This document shows, piece by piece, positions 1 to 11,800 of a DNA stretch of 64,000 nt. Location of the stretch: contig WJXW01000003.1 of assembly GCA_015832175.1 (NCBI GenBank), forward strand, positions 992,001-1,056,000. Reading direction: 5' to 3'. The stretch is from Paraphaeosphaeria minitans. Taxonomy: Eukaryota > Ascomycota > Dothideomycetes > Pleosporales > Didymosphaeriaceae. The position numbers and the translations under genes are program-made. The notes beneath the pieces were generated by a model. It did no database searches. It saw only the letters and a program-made list of their open reading frames with translations, and was not told the DNA's origin. How positions within the stretch are numbered: the first letter of the stretch is position 1; each line of letters starts with the position of its first letter.

Positions 1-1229
1 CCTTATATTATATGCATGTTAGTTCTTCGCAATGCGTCTATATATAGAATTAGTATATAGGATTTTAGTAGTCTAAGTAGTACTTTAGTACATAGTCTAA
101 CTTCTTATTATTATAGGGTTGCATTCCTTTTAGTGCCTAGTAGAGTTCTATATAGTCCTAAATATTTAGTTTATACTTAGGTGATATAGGGTTGTCTTCT
201 TCCTGCCTACTTTATAGGTAAGGAGTAGAAGATTTTAGTATCTCTTCTACGTCTTCTACGTTATAGTATATATTAGAGTTGTCTTCTAGATCTTTATATA
301 GTTGTAAGTTAGGTAAATCTAATTATTTACTTTGCTCTAGTGTAATACGTTAGTAACTAAATAGCGTTATAATAACTTCCTATTTCTTATTAGGTTCTTA
401 GTCCTTAATAGTTAGTATATTTAACTTAGTTTAATAGACTTTATTCTTTAATCTATAGTTCCTAGCTATATAGCCTAGTTTACCACATATAAAGCATTCA
501 CAGGTCTTAGTTATTAGTTATTAACTTCTATTAGAGACGCGTTTATTAGGCTGCTTAGGGCCTATCTTTCCTCCTTTTCTTTTGCCTAAGTAGTTAAACT
601 AGACATCTTCTATTAGTTTGTATCTCTAGTAGTTCTTTAGCTATTACTTTTAGATAATTCTAATAGAGTTCTTATAAACTACTTTTGCTAGTTATCTAAA
701 GCTTATCGCCCTAGGGTTTTAGTAGAGCTCCTATTATAGTAAAAACCACTCTCTATTAATTCTAATAGTTTTTTTATATAGTTCTTTAAGATTAGTAATT
801 TATATACTACTACGTAAGAGTTCCTTGCATAGTTTCTATTTAAGTTCTTATTTATATATATCCTAAAGAGATTTATTATCCTAGTTAAGTTACACAGCGT
901 ATCTACGAAACTTAGCTATATACTTAGCTACTAATTATTTCTAAGTTATAGTCTAAATTTTTACTTTTATAATAAAGTCCTTATTAGCAATCCTAAAGAG
1001 TTATTTAAGGTATTTCTTAAAGTTATTATAATTTTTAATAATATTAACTACATTAGCGTACTTATTTACGTAATTATTATTATTGTTATTATAGTCTATT
1101 CCTAGGTACTTTTTAAGGTAAAAATAGATCTATAATTCTGTATCTCCTCGCATATATATTACTGCGAAGATAACCTTCTTTTTATTTTTAAGGAGTTTGT
1201 TTAAGTTAAAGAAGTAGAGGTCTAACTAG
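1..1229 (-). mobile_element. RIP-degraded LTR retrotransposon, internal (Gag) part
   Basis: Extremely TA-rich sequence without any long open frame. On the minus strand, positions 496-455 encode CFICGKLGYIARNY, the exact CX2CX4HX4C spacing of a retroviral-type Gag zinc knuckle, but with His changed to Tyr (472-470) and the last Cys changed to Tyr (457-455). Both changes are C:G to T:A transitions, as RIP would cause. The element runs off the left edge of the window. The minus-strand orientation is supported by the LTR copies lying to the right, where a 5' LTR would be. Whether it is Gypsy or Copia type cannot be told, because no pol motif is visible. Confidence 0.75.
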
Positions 1230-1790
1230 AGAATCTAGACATTAGTTTAAGATTATTTGCTAAAGTAGAGATTAGGTTTATACGCCTTACTACTATCCTT
1301 TATAAGAGTAATCTTAACAGCACCTAAAGCTGTAGAAAAGGTAGGAGTTTATAAAGTACTTATATTAAAAGTGTTTAAGATATTAAATCTAAGAGGGTAG
1401 CTAGTCCTAAAGGGTTAAAGTTAGTTCTTAGGCAGGAGTACTTATAGAAGGTAGAAGGTCTTATTAATATAATAGTATCTTATAAAGTGTAATAAGTTAA
1501 CAATTTAGTCTACTAGAATCTAAATAATAGATTAATAAACAGATTAAAGATAAGTATAAAGAGCCTATCTTTGCGTTCCTATATACTAAGGCTGCTCCGC
1601 TGCTTAGTGCTACTAAGTAACTAAGCACTTTACGTAACTAGCTCTACTGCTTAGTGCCGCTAAGCAACTAAGCACATCACGTAACCTAATCTAAGTTACT
1701 TAGCGTCTCTTTGTTACGTTTATAACCCTGTTGTCGCTTCATCACACCTTCATAAGCGCCCGAGTCCCACGTTGTTATCTGGTACGTAAC
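1230..1790 (-). repeat. LTR copy A (inner)
   Basis: First of two tandem copies of a sequence about 561 bp long. Read on the minus strand it begins TGTTACGTACCAGATAACA, a TG-type LTR start, followed by a TATA-like GTTATAAACG. It contains short inverted units built around GCTTAGTGC and CTAAGCAACTAAGCAC. The outer copy matches it throughout, with differences that are mostly C/T or G/A transitions. Exact LTR termini are uncertain by a few bases because RIP has altered the ends. Confidence 0.7.
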
Positions 1791-2350
1791 AGAATCTAAA
1801 TATTAGTTTAAAATTATTTACTAAAGTAGAGATTAGGTTTATACACCTTACTACTATTCTTTATAAGAGTAATCTTAGCGGCACCTAAAGCTATAGAAGA
1901 GGTAGGAGTTTGTAAAGTACTTATATTAAAGGTGTTTAAAATATTAAATCTAAAAGGGTAGCTAGTCCTAAAGGGTTAAGGTTAGTTCTTAGGCAGGAGT
2001 ACTTATAGAAAGTAGAAGGTCTTATTAATATAATAGTATCTTACAAAGTGTAATAAGTTAACAATTTAGTCTACTAGAATCTAAATAATAGATTAATAAA
2101 TAGATTAAACATAAGTATAGAGGTCTATTCTTACGTTCCTATATACTAAGGCTGCTCTACTACTTAGTGCTCCTAAGCAACTAAGCATATTACGTAACCT
2201 ACTTAGCTACTTAGGGCTCCTAAGCGGCTAAGCGTATTACGTAATCTAATTTAAGCCTCTTAGTATCTTATTATTATGTCTATAACCCTATTGCCGCTTT
2301 ATTATACCTTTATAAGCGCCTAACTCCCACATTACTATCTGGTTCGTAAC
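1791..2350 (-). repeat. LTR copy B (outer, tandem duplicate)
   Basis: Second tandem copy, 560 bp, directly abutting copy A with no internal sequence between them. On the minus strand it starts TGTTACGAACCAGATAG. It shares the block with AATCTTAG, GGAGTTT and AGTACTTATATTAAA-like segments, in the same order as copy A. Two abutting LTRs outside Gag suggest a solo LTR next to a full element, or an LTR-LTR junction from a circular intermediate. It is more AT-rich than copy A in the segment that corresponds to the GC-rich LTR end. Confidence 0.7.
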
Positions 2351-2351
2351 A

Positions 2352-2510
2352 AAGTTTAAGAACTATACTTATAAGTTTAAAAACTATATTTATAAGTTTA
2401 AAAACTATATTTATAAGTTTAAGAACTATGTTTATAAGTTTAAGAACTATATATACAAGTTTAAGAACTATGTTTATAAGTTTAAGAACTATGTTTACAA
2501 GTTTAAGATA
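2352..2510. repeat. 21-bp tandem array, about 7.5 copies
   Basis: A strictly periodic 21-bp unit (AAGTTTAAGAACTATGTTTAT and variants) starts at 2352, 2373, 2394, 2415, 2436, 2457, 2478 and 2499; the last copy is partial. Units differ mainly by G/A and C/T transitions. The array begins immediately at the outer LTR end and stops just before the GC-rich flank of the LYS2 gene. Confidence 0.9.
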
Positions 2511-2958
2511 TCTTTACATTACTAGTACAATAAATATAAAGAATTAGGAAGTGAACATTACAAAGCATGTTGGGAGCGAATTCTAGACGGCCGTGATGCA
2601 CCTAGGCTTAATTTGGCTAGCTTAGGGCTGCTGGACTGAAATTAGGCTGACCTGCTCGCGCCGACCCCAGATTTCACTACGGTACAAGGGAAATTCATTC
2701 CGATGTCGCATCGTTCGCTAAATTTCTCCAAGTCCCGCACCGCGTCATTCTCGTGCCCCATGCTCCTCGGGTGCACGCGAGCTTGGAGTCATACCTACCA
2801 TTGCCAAATCTTGCAGACTGACTCTTGTAAATTCTCCGTTCCTCCATCACTCGCATCGTAGTACCGGTTCTGTATTGGCGCATCTTGAGCTCCTCGCGGA
2901 CACGCGACCCCTCCACCCCACCACTCACTGGAGCTGCACACTGCCATTGAGCGCAACC
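2511..2958. other. Intergenic: boundary of AT-rich block and LYS2 upstream region
   Basis: Base composition changes from AT-rich repeat to GC-balanced unique sequence near 2560. The frame of LYS2 is open upstream from 2722 but has no recognisable protein motif there, and a stop lies at 2719. No other gene is seen. Confidence 0.5.
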
Positions 2959-5900
2959 ATGAGCTCACTGACCATGGGCGAGATCCCCGATCCCACGGCC
3001 GACCTGCATTGGGCCGACTTCAAGGGGCCAATCCACGAGATATTCGCTGCAAACGCCCGGCGGCATCCCGACCGCCCATGCGTTGTTGAGACGGCTACCA
3101 GCAAGACGCCCGAGCGCAACTTCTCATACAAGCACATCTTCGAGGCCACAGCCATACTAGCACACCACTTTGTGCAGAATGGCATACAGCGCGGCGACGT
3201 CGTCATGATCTTCGCCCACCGCGGCGTGGATCTGGTCGTCGCTATCATGGCTGTCCTCGCTGCTGGAGCCACTTTCTCTGTCCTGGATCCTCTGTAGGCG
3301 AACATACTCAATGGCCTGGGACTGCCACTGACAAATGAACAGATACCCTCCGGACCGCCAGTGCATCTATCTTGAAGTCTCCCAGCCCCGCGCCCTCGTC
3401 GTAATCGATAAAGCTATCCAGGAGGCCGGCCCTCTTTCCGACCAGGTGCGCAATTACGTTGCTGAAAACCTCCATCTTCGGACCGAAGTCCCAGGACTAC
3501 AACTTCGGGACAATGGGACGCTAGTCGGTGGCCAGAAAGATGGCAAGGATGTCCTGGACGGCCAACAACAGCTCAAGGCGGAACTTCCAGGCGTATTGGT
3601 TGGTCCTGATTCGACACCTACCTTGTCCTTCACATCGGGTTCTGAGGGCAAGCCGAAGGGCGTCAAAGGGCGTCACTTCTCTCTGACACATTACTTCCCC
3701 TGGATGGCTGAGACCTTCGGACTGTCAGAGAATGACAAGTTTACTATGTTGTCGGGTATTGCACACGACCCGATCCAGCGCGATATCTTCACGCCTCTTT
3801 TCCTGGGCGCCCAGCTACTGGTACCCAGCAAAGAAGATATCCAACACGAGAAGCTCGCAGAATGGATGCGCAAGTACGGCGCAACGGTGAGCCACCTGAC
3901 CCCGGCCATGGGCCAGATTCTGGTTGGAGGTGCTTCGGCTATCTTCCCAAGCCTGCACCACTCATTCTTTGTCGGCGACTTGTTGATCAGGAGAGATTGC
4001 AGAAGATTGCAAAATCTCGCCCCCAACGTTCGCATTGTGAACATGTACGGAACCACTGAGACACAAAGAGCTGTGAGCTACTACGAGCTACCCAGCGCAG
4101 CCGAGGCACCCGAGTTTTTGGACACCCTCGGCGAGGTCATTCCAGCGGGACGCGGAATGAACAATGTCCAACTATTGGTCGTGGACCGAGTGGATAGGAA
4201 CAAGATCTGTGAGCCAGGGAAAAGCGGCGAGATCTACGTACGTGCTGGTGGTCTGGCAGAAGAGTACTTGGGTCTACCTGATCAGACATCTACCAAATTC
4301 GTGGATAACTGGTTTGTGGATCCTAACAGATGGATACAACAAGACAAAAAGAGAGTAGAAGCCCAAGGTGCGGCCGAGCCCTGGCGTGAGTTCTATAAGG
4401 GACCGCGAGACAGGTTGTACCGGTCTGGCGATTTGGGCCATTACGGGCCAGATGGGAACGTCCATTGTACGGGACGCGTTGACAACCAGGTCAAGATCCG
4501 AGGTTTCCGTATCGAGCTTGGAGAGATTGATTCTCATCTTGCCGCGCACCCATTAGTTCGTGAGAACGTCACCCTTCTGAAGCGTGATGCTTATGAAGAA
4601 CCAACCCTCGTCAGTAAGTTGCAAATACAGTCCCCACGAAGAGTTCTTCTGACATAGTAGGCTACATTGTTCCCGAGATGAAGAGGTGGTATGACTGGCT
4701 TGAAGAGCGAGGTGTGACCGAGAATTCCAGCGATGAAACGGACATGGTGGCACTGCTGAAGCGGTTCAAATATCTTCGTGACGACGTGCGAGAGCACCTT
4801 AAGAAGAAGCTCCCTGCATATGCCATCCCTTCTACAGTTGTTCCTCTCATTCGGTTCCCGCTCAATCCTAACGGCAAAATCGATCGACCTGCCCTGCCGT
4901 TCCCAGAACCAGCACAGCTCGCTGCAGCTGGCGCTAGGAGACCTTCTCAACTCGGCACGGCTCTGACCCCGACTGAGAAGATCATGACTGAAATCTGGGC
5001 TGGCCTCCTCGGCGACCGTGGCGTTACTGCCGACTCCATCGGTGGCAGCGACTCCTTCTTCGATCTCGGAGGCCACAGTATTGTTGCACAGCAACTGTTC
5101 TTCAGAATCCGACAACAATGGAAAGATATCGATGTTCCTATGAGCACCATCTTCCAGTACCCAACCCTTCGTGGCTTCTCGTCGAGTATCGACCAAGCGC
5201 AAGATCCCATTGGTCTTCGTCTCGACACGGCGGAGGCGATCGAGGATGAGCCTGAAGATGAAGATTACTCGGCTGATGCTCGAGATCTAGCCAAGCAGCT
5301 GAGCGATTTCAAGACCAAGGAACCTCTGAAGCCCGGGCAAGAAATTCATACCTTCCTTACGGGCGCCACTGGGTTTTTGGGTGCATACGTTCTGAGAGAT
5401 CTGTTATCGCGCCCAGGAAAAGTTACTGTGCTTGTACGAGCGAAGGATGCAGATGCAGCCCTCGGTCGTATACAACAGACATGCCAAGCATACGGCATCT
5501 GGGATGCTTCATGGCAATCGCGCGTCACACCCCTAGTCGGCAACCTTGAGTCATCAAATTTCGGCCTTGCGCCGGATGCATGGAACGAGCTTGCTGATTC
5601 AGTCGACGTCGTCATCCACAACGGTGCGCTTGTGCACTGGGTACTGCCATACTCCAGGTTGCGCGCTCCTAATGTTGAAAGCACCATGACTGCACTGTCG
5701 CTCTGTGCGGTCGGCAAAGCCAAGAATTTCGCCCTGGTTAGCTCCACCTCAGTCTTAGATTCCGACTACTACGTCAAGTTCTCAGAAAAGAGCCTTGCCG
5801 AGGGCGGTACCGGCGTGCTCGAAGAAGACGACATGGAAGGCTCACGCAAAGGTCTGGGAACGGGTTACGGTCAGAGTAAGTGGGCTGCCGAGTACTTGAC

Positions 5901-6591
5901 CAGGCAAGCAGGCAAGAGGGGACTCAACGGAATCGTCATCCGCCCTGGATACGTTACAGGAGACCCCGAGACGGGCACCACCATCACCGACGACTTCCTC
6001 GTCCGCTTGTTGAAGGGCTGCGTCCAGCTCAAATCTCGACCAGACATCAGCAACACCATCAACATGGTGCCAGTAACGCACGTCGCACGCGTGGTCGTCG
6101 CATCATCGCTCAGCCCGCCTGTATCGCCTATCGGCGTCGCGCAGATTACCTCGCACCCGCGCATCACGATCAACACGTTTGTCGGCGTCCTCGAGAAATA
6201 CGGCTACGAGGTCCCTCAGGTGTCCTATACCAAGTGGAAGAAAAATATGGAAGCGTACTGCGCGGACCGAAGTGGCACAAAGGAGGAGCACGCTCTCCTG
6301 CCGCTCTACCACTTCGTGACCGGTGACCTGCCTGCGGACACCAAAGCGCCAGAGCTGGACGACCGCAACGCGGCTCAGGCCTTGAGGAAGGATGCCGAGT
6401 GGACGGGCCAGGACTGGAGTGCGGGTGGCGCCGTGACCGAGGACACGGTTGGTGTATATGTGAGCTACCTCACTGAGCTTGGGTTTATGCCGAGGCCGAA
6501 GGCTAAAGGTGCGTTGGAGCTGCCCCGGGCGCGGCTGACGGAGAGCATGAAGGAGGGCATGGCTAAGGTTGGTGGACGGAGGGGTGTGTAG
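2959..6591 (+). CDS. LYS2: L-2-aminoadipate reductase (alpha-aminoadipate semialdehyde dehydrogenase)
   Basis: NRPS-like enzyme of fungal lysine biosynthesis. It adenylates alpha-aminoadipate, loads it on a phosphopantetheine arm and reduces it with NADPH to the semialdehyde. Exons are 2959-3293, 3343-4613 and 4661-6591 (introns of 49 and 47 bp), giving 1178 aa. Order: adenylation domain with [12 protein letters not shown] and YGTTE cores; carrier domain with [10 protein letters not shown] (pantetheinylated Ser about residue 675); thioester reductase with TGATGFLG near residue 768 and catalytic Tyr938/Lys942 in GYGQSKW. The start at 2959 puts [10 protein letters not shown], the beginning of the adenylation region, near the N-terminus. 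Yeast Lys2 (1392 aa) has some 230-240 extra residues before this point; they are absent here, either lost or never present in this lineage. A retrotransposon relic ends about 450 bp upstream. Confidence 0.95.
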
Positions 6592-7089
6592 TAGATTGTT
6601 TGATCTTGAGGTCAAATAGTATCATGTGAGACGAATGGCTAAGCTTGGCTAGAGAAAATGGAGGCTCCGTATTTGGGAAGACTAAATAAAGCGTCTTGTT
6701 TCTTATGTACGACAATGATCCACTGGATGCATGGTGGTGTCAACGCGCTTGTTTGCCAATCTATAGCATTTCATGTGCGGGAGCTCTCGCGAATATTGCT
6801 GCCTCCGAACTTTTATCCGCTCCATTCGAATTTGACCATGGGATAAGCATAGCTCTGAAAAGTCTCCTCTCCAATTTTCAAATCATTCTACCAGCCTGGC
6901 AGAGGTACAGGGATTTTGAAAACACTGCGTCGGTAATTCTTCGGTAGATTTCAGGTTACTTACGGTGGGTACCTAGCTGAGTAATGCCTGGCCCAACCAC
7001 GTCGTCACTGCCGCGGCCAAAACTTCGGAGGCCGTTCGCACACCTACCATAACCACTCTCCTCCTAAACCACAACCTACCAATTCCACA
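6592..7089. other. Intergenic between LYS2 and NFU1
   Basis: Holds the LYS2 3' region and the NFU1 promoter. Short overlapping ORFs at 6658-6947 show no recognisable motif and are treated as chance. A GGGTACCTAGC element lies near 6966. Confidence 0.4.
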
Positions 7090-8079
7090 ATGGCTACACC
7101 CTCAATCTCGCAATACGTGCTGCGCGCAGCAGTCCGCGCGACTCCGTCACTCCGATCACAGAGCACACGAGCCGCATCCCGCTGTCTGCACCAACGCGCC
7201 ACACCCATCACATCCTCGCCGCTGCGCCAAAGACCACGAGTCCAGCAATGGAGCCCCAGCGCCTCCCTCGCAGGCACCCGCCAAGAGAAACGCACCATGT
7301 TCATCCAAACTGAATCAACTCCCAATCCTGACGTCCGTTCACCCAACCCATCATTCCTCTCACCATCATACTAATCCACCCAGGCCCTCAAGTTCAACCC
7401 CAACCAGCGCGTCCTCCCCGACACTATCTCTTCCGGCTCCCTCGAATACCTCTCCCCACGCTCCACCCTCGCGCCACCTCACCCCTCCCCACTCGCCGCC
7501 CAGCTCCTCAACATCGATGGCGTGACCTCCGTCTTCTTCGGCGTCGATTACATCACCGTGACCAAGGACTCCGCGACCCCCTGGGCCCACGTCAAACCCG
7601 AGGCCTTCGCCATCATAAACGAGTACATGGTCTCCGGACAACCCACCGTCAATACCGTTGAAGACCGCGCCGGCGAAGCCGGTCAAGGCGGCACGGAAAC
7701 CGACTCCTTGGCCTACAGCGAAGACGACGACGAAGTCGTCGGCATGATCAAAGAGCTCCTTGAAACCCGGATCCGCCCCGCGATCCAGGAAGATGGCGGA
7801 GACATCGAGTTCCGCGGCTTCACCGACGGGCAGGTGCTGCTGAAGCTGCGCGGCGCGTGTCGCACATGCGACAGCAGCACCGTCACGCTAAAGAATGGGA
7901 TCGAGAGCATGCTGATGCATTATATCGAGGAGGTGCAGGGCGTGCAGCAAATTATGGATGAAGAGGAGGAGGTGGCGTTGAAGGAGTTTGCCAAGTTTGA
8001 GGAGAAGCTGAAACAGCAGAAGGGGCCGGATGCGGTCAAGGGAACGGTGGGGAAGGGGAGTTTGGACTTTGTCGAGTAG
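7090..8079 (+). CDS. NFU1: Mitochondrial iron-sulfur cluster scaffold/carrier NFU1
   Basis: Late-acting mitochondrial [4Fe-4S] cluster carrier that helps mature enzymes such as lipoate synthase. Exons are 7090-7332 and 7384-8079. The 51-bp intron has a TACTAAT branch site and CAG acceptor. The product is 312 aa. The first 70 or so residues are rich in Arg, Ser and Ala with few acidic residues, typical of a mitochondrial presequence. The Nfu N-domain begins at MFIQTESTPNPD and continues after the intron with ALKFNPNQRVL. The C-domain carries GDIEFRGF and the cluster-binding Cys240-x-x-Cys243 (GACRTCDSS). A charged C-terminal tail (KFEEKLKQQKG) follows. Nothing looks damaged. Confidence 0.95.
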
Positions 8080-8839
8080 GGGGGGGATGAAGGGGGTGGT
8101 ACGAGTAGTGGGAGGGATGTTGCGTACTGGAATTTGTCCCTGATATTTTCAGAGGCAACCCTCCGCGTATACGATCGTTGCACTCAGCGAATCGCCATCA
8201 CTCTGGTGGCAGCCTTCGCTCCTGGTCCAATTTGTGATATCTACCAGCATATGCACATAAGACTTAACGACGACGTGAGCCTGACACCGGGCTCGGTTTG
8301 CTTGAAGGGGCAAGGCGCGCGGAGACGTCGCAGTGCATACGGATTCAGAGTGAACGAGTGATGCTAGCTGGCGAGTATGAAGGGCCCATTGTTCGGGCAG
8401 TCCAGGTATTTGTCTTCGGTGCAACTGCATTAAAATTGCGGAACATATCTTTGCGGTTCTATTATGGAGGAGGAGCCACACCAATTAGTTCGACCAAAGA
8501 AAAGAGCTTGCTTTGACACGGTCGCTGGGTTGGTTCGCGGCACTATCCTGCTGGGTGCCCTGGATGAGCTGTTCTCATGAGTGCTCGGTAGTCATCGAGT
8601 TGATGTCTGGCATGATGCTAGGATCCTGTGGAAGTACTCTGATTCGAGTCGGGAGCGGCCTGGGCTTGACGTTTCTGTGCCATCGCGGCAAGTTCTTGAC
8701 GACGCTGTTCTCATGTTGTTCTCATGTTGTTCTCATGTTGTTCTCATGTTGTTCTCATGTTGTTCTCATGCCGTACTATAATCATTCCTCACATCTGATG
8801 TAATGTCAACTGCTTGGCCAAACGCTCCTACGATGTGGT
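8080..8839. other. Intergenic downstream of NFU1
   Basis: No convincing gene. Several overlapping short ORFs lie on both strands. An 11-bp tandem repeat lies at 8706-8771. Confidence 0.4.
8706..8771. repeat. 11-bp tandem repeat, 6 copies
   Basis: Six head-to-tail copies of TGTTCTCATGT, the last differing only at its final base. The 11-bp unit preserves no single reading frame, so it is a minisatellite rather than a protein repeat. Confidence 0.95.
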
Positions 8840-11800
8840 TTACATACCCGTGCCGGGGCTTTTCAGCGATAGAATGGGAATCGCATTACCGAGATTCATC
8901 TGCACTATCTCTTCCTCCACGATATACTTAGAACCCAGGGTAATGGCTGGTGCGTCATCATAGCCTTCTGGCCACACGTAGCAAGATACATCATCGTAGG
9001 ATTTACCCTTGGGTAGCTTCCACAAACACCTCTTCGCCACTTGTCATCTCAATGCCAGCTGCAGCGACTGTGATTGGATCCACGGTTTTGGGTTCTAGAC
9101 CCAGTCTCTAGAGGCACTTCTGTGATACCGAGTTATGGCCAGAGCCAGTTTCCAACATCGCTACGACGCTCTTGAGCTTGTCTGCATGGTCTCTTGTGAG
9201 AATCTCAATACTGTTGTCCTGTAGGTCATGTCAGCAATTGGTATTTCCTAAGCTAGAAGCTGTTCCCTATTCCAGTAATGTCTAAGGGGATCCGATTTTA
9301 AGCGAGAACGAACCGAGGCATCCACCTTGTGACAATTAGTTAGTGACGCTGAACACATTTCCGAAACAAATTGCACCCAGGTGAACAACTTACTCGTTGT
9401 GTGGTTACTATAAATTTGCCATCTAAGACAGCCGCAGTATTGTGCAAATTGGTGTCCATGGCCAAAACATCCTGGGTGGATAGGGGAAGTTTGGGCGCGT
9501 CGGTAAAGCAGTAGTCGTCGTCCAATCCGTCATCTAGAATTTCTCCAAGTATTCTTGCGAGTTCAAGAGCTTTCAGTCTTGGTCTAGACTCTGTAGGCGT
9601 GAATGTTGATCAAGCTCTGTAAGTGGCTCAACCGTTTCGGCCGATGTGACACGGATTGATGGTAGGTTTGAAGAAGCAAACTCGTCGCGCGACGGTGCTT
9701 CGGACGCGGTTGTCCCCTCGCCTAAGCCATGTCCGGGAACACGTCTCCAGAGCGCAATCGTAAACTAGCGGCCATTGTTCTCTCATCTAACCCTGGTCCA
9801 GGGAGCTTAATGACCAGGAGGCCAGTCATTACCAAATCGAGCACTGTGCCCAGTGTAAATATAGGTCCGAAAATGGGCTCGTGAGCCAGACGATTCATGC
9901 ATTAAACAGCTGCAGTATGTACAGAAGCAGTTTCGCTACCCCGATCTTCACTGAGCTGATAGAACGGGGATCGGTCTGAAATATCATGATCGAATGCTTC
10001 GAGGCCTTCGACACCGTGCAGCAACCAGATCAGGAACTCAAGGAGTATACAGCCCATGGACCAAATGTCAAACAAACGAGAGTGACGTCTCATCGATGCT
10101 CCATCTATCCCGTACAGCCCGGTAGAACATTCAGGGGTTTCATACCGCCATCAGCCAAAATGCAGCGTATTAGACTCGCGGAAACTCGGTTTGGACATAT
10201 GCACTGATATGGCTTGCACTGCCCCAGTAACCAATCTTCAGAGTTCCAATGATAGTTTCGCCCTCAAATCAAAGAATGTTCTCTGGTTCCAGCCGCTCTC
10301 CGTCGTGGTACGTTATAGTATGGTATTCTGTGTTATGTAACGCCAGCACCGCCTTCGCCAGTCCATATAGTTGCTAAACTGATGACTTAATCAGAGCTGG
10401 GCTCAATTTGGGACGTGCATTCATCTGCCACAAAGTACGAAGGTTTCCACCGGCAGGCCATTCCATCATCAGATATTTGTCCTGGTCGCCTTCTCGATAT
10501 CGACTAAAAGCAGCCAATAAGCGGACGATATGGTCCTGGTTCAGTCCGTTCAGTCTATCCAATGCCGCAATTTCCTGTTCCCAGCTTCGCGGGACTGCAA
10601 CATCGCGTGCACGTTCCGGCAAAAACTGTTTGACGCCGACTACTGCAGGATATGAATTTTCCTACAGTATTAATATTAGCATACGATAGTATGCAACGGA
10701 TCACAGAGTAATTCCCACCTTTCTGGCCGTGTCACGAATATGGCGTAGATGACTTCATACTTGACCACTACCGCAAATGCGCTTCGCGCTTCTACACCTC
10801 TTGTGACAAATGGGAGTATCATAGACGCTGGAAGATTTAGAGTAATTGATCGCTCGTGAGGTTCGGCCGTGAGTACTGGCACGAGAAGACTCCACTGGAA
10901 ATTGTAGAACAAGCGAATTGTTCTAGGTGTCCATATTTTTTTGTTCGGTGCCACTTCAGAGTTGAGTCCAGCAAGGATACCATCTTCTACCTCGTCAAAA
11001 GGCAGCTTGGTTTCATCAATGCCGTCATGATGAAATGAGCGAATTGCGTCTCTCAATAGTCTTGACATGGGTGCCAACGCCATTACCGTGATGGCAAACA
11101 GCTTCAGCGCCCTAGAAGTAATGAATTCGACAGGATCTCGGTCATGCTCTCTCAGAGGCTTCGCTATTTACTAGTCCATTACCTTTTAAAGTTTCCCGTG
11201 CAATTATTTCGAGATTGACCAATTCCTCAAGGGTGCCGTTGGGCAAGAATTGTTCGGCCTTCCGGTCAAATGCACTGTCTTCTAAGTGCTTGTGCAGTCG
11301 GTCTACCAGAGAGCTATTCCCATTCTCAGATTCTGCATTTGCACTGTCATCAGAGAGTGGTGGATAGGTAAGCCTTGAAAAATCTGGCGTGCAGGGCATC
11401 TTCGAGGCTTGACGGCGACGCTACTTCTCGGGTCGCGAGAACACTCGTTTCAAAAGCACTTGAGACCCGTCGACTGCTAACTTCATTAGCACTTGAGAAA
11501 CGGTCATCCCATTCCCCAAAGTCAAGGGAGATAAACGCTACAGGTTTCAAATGTCGCGCGACGTGCTGCGATATCCGCTTAGTGTTGTCATCATTCCCAG
11601 TTTTGCGAGTCGTTTGGGATATTGTGGGTCCAAGCATGTACGGTAAACTGTCATCTGATGGGTCAGGTTGTGTTGTTGAGGGTGTATCCTCATTATCTTC
11701 AATCTCGTCTATTGCAAAAGATTTGGGAAATCTTTGAGCGTGTTGTGGCAGAAGGCTTTTGCAAATTCGATAAGAGCTGTGGCACGGGCTCACAGCAAAC

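Noticed and set aside
8706..8771. Possible CRISPR-like array
   Set aside because: Units are contiguous with no spacers; it is a simple minisatellite in a eukaryotic genome.
10676..11083. Separate small gene of 135 codons
   Set aside because: Its text (FYNFQWSLLVPVL, ILPF) is the N-terminal part of the kinase relic, so it was merged into that pseudogene.
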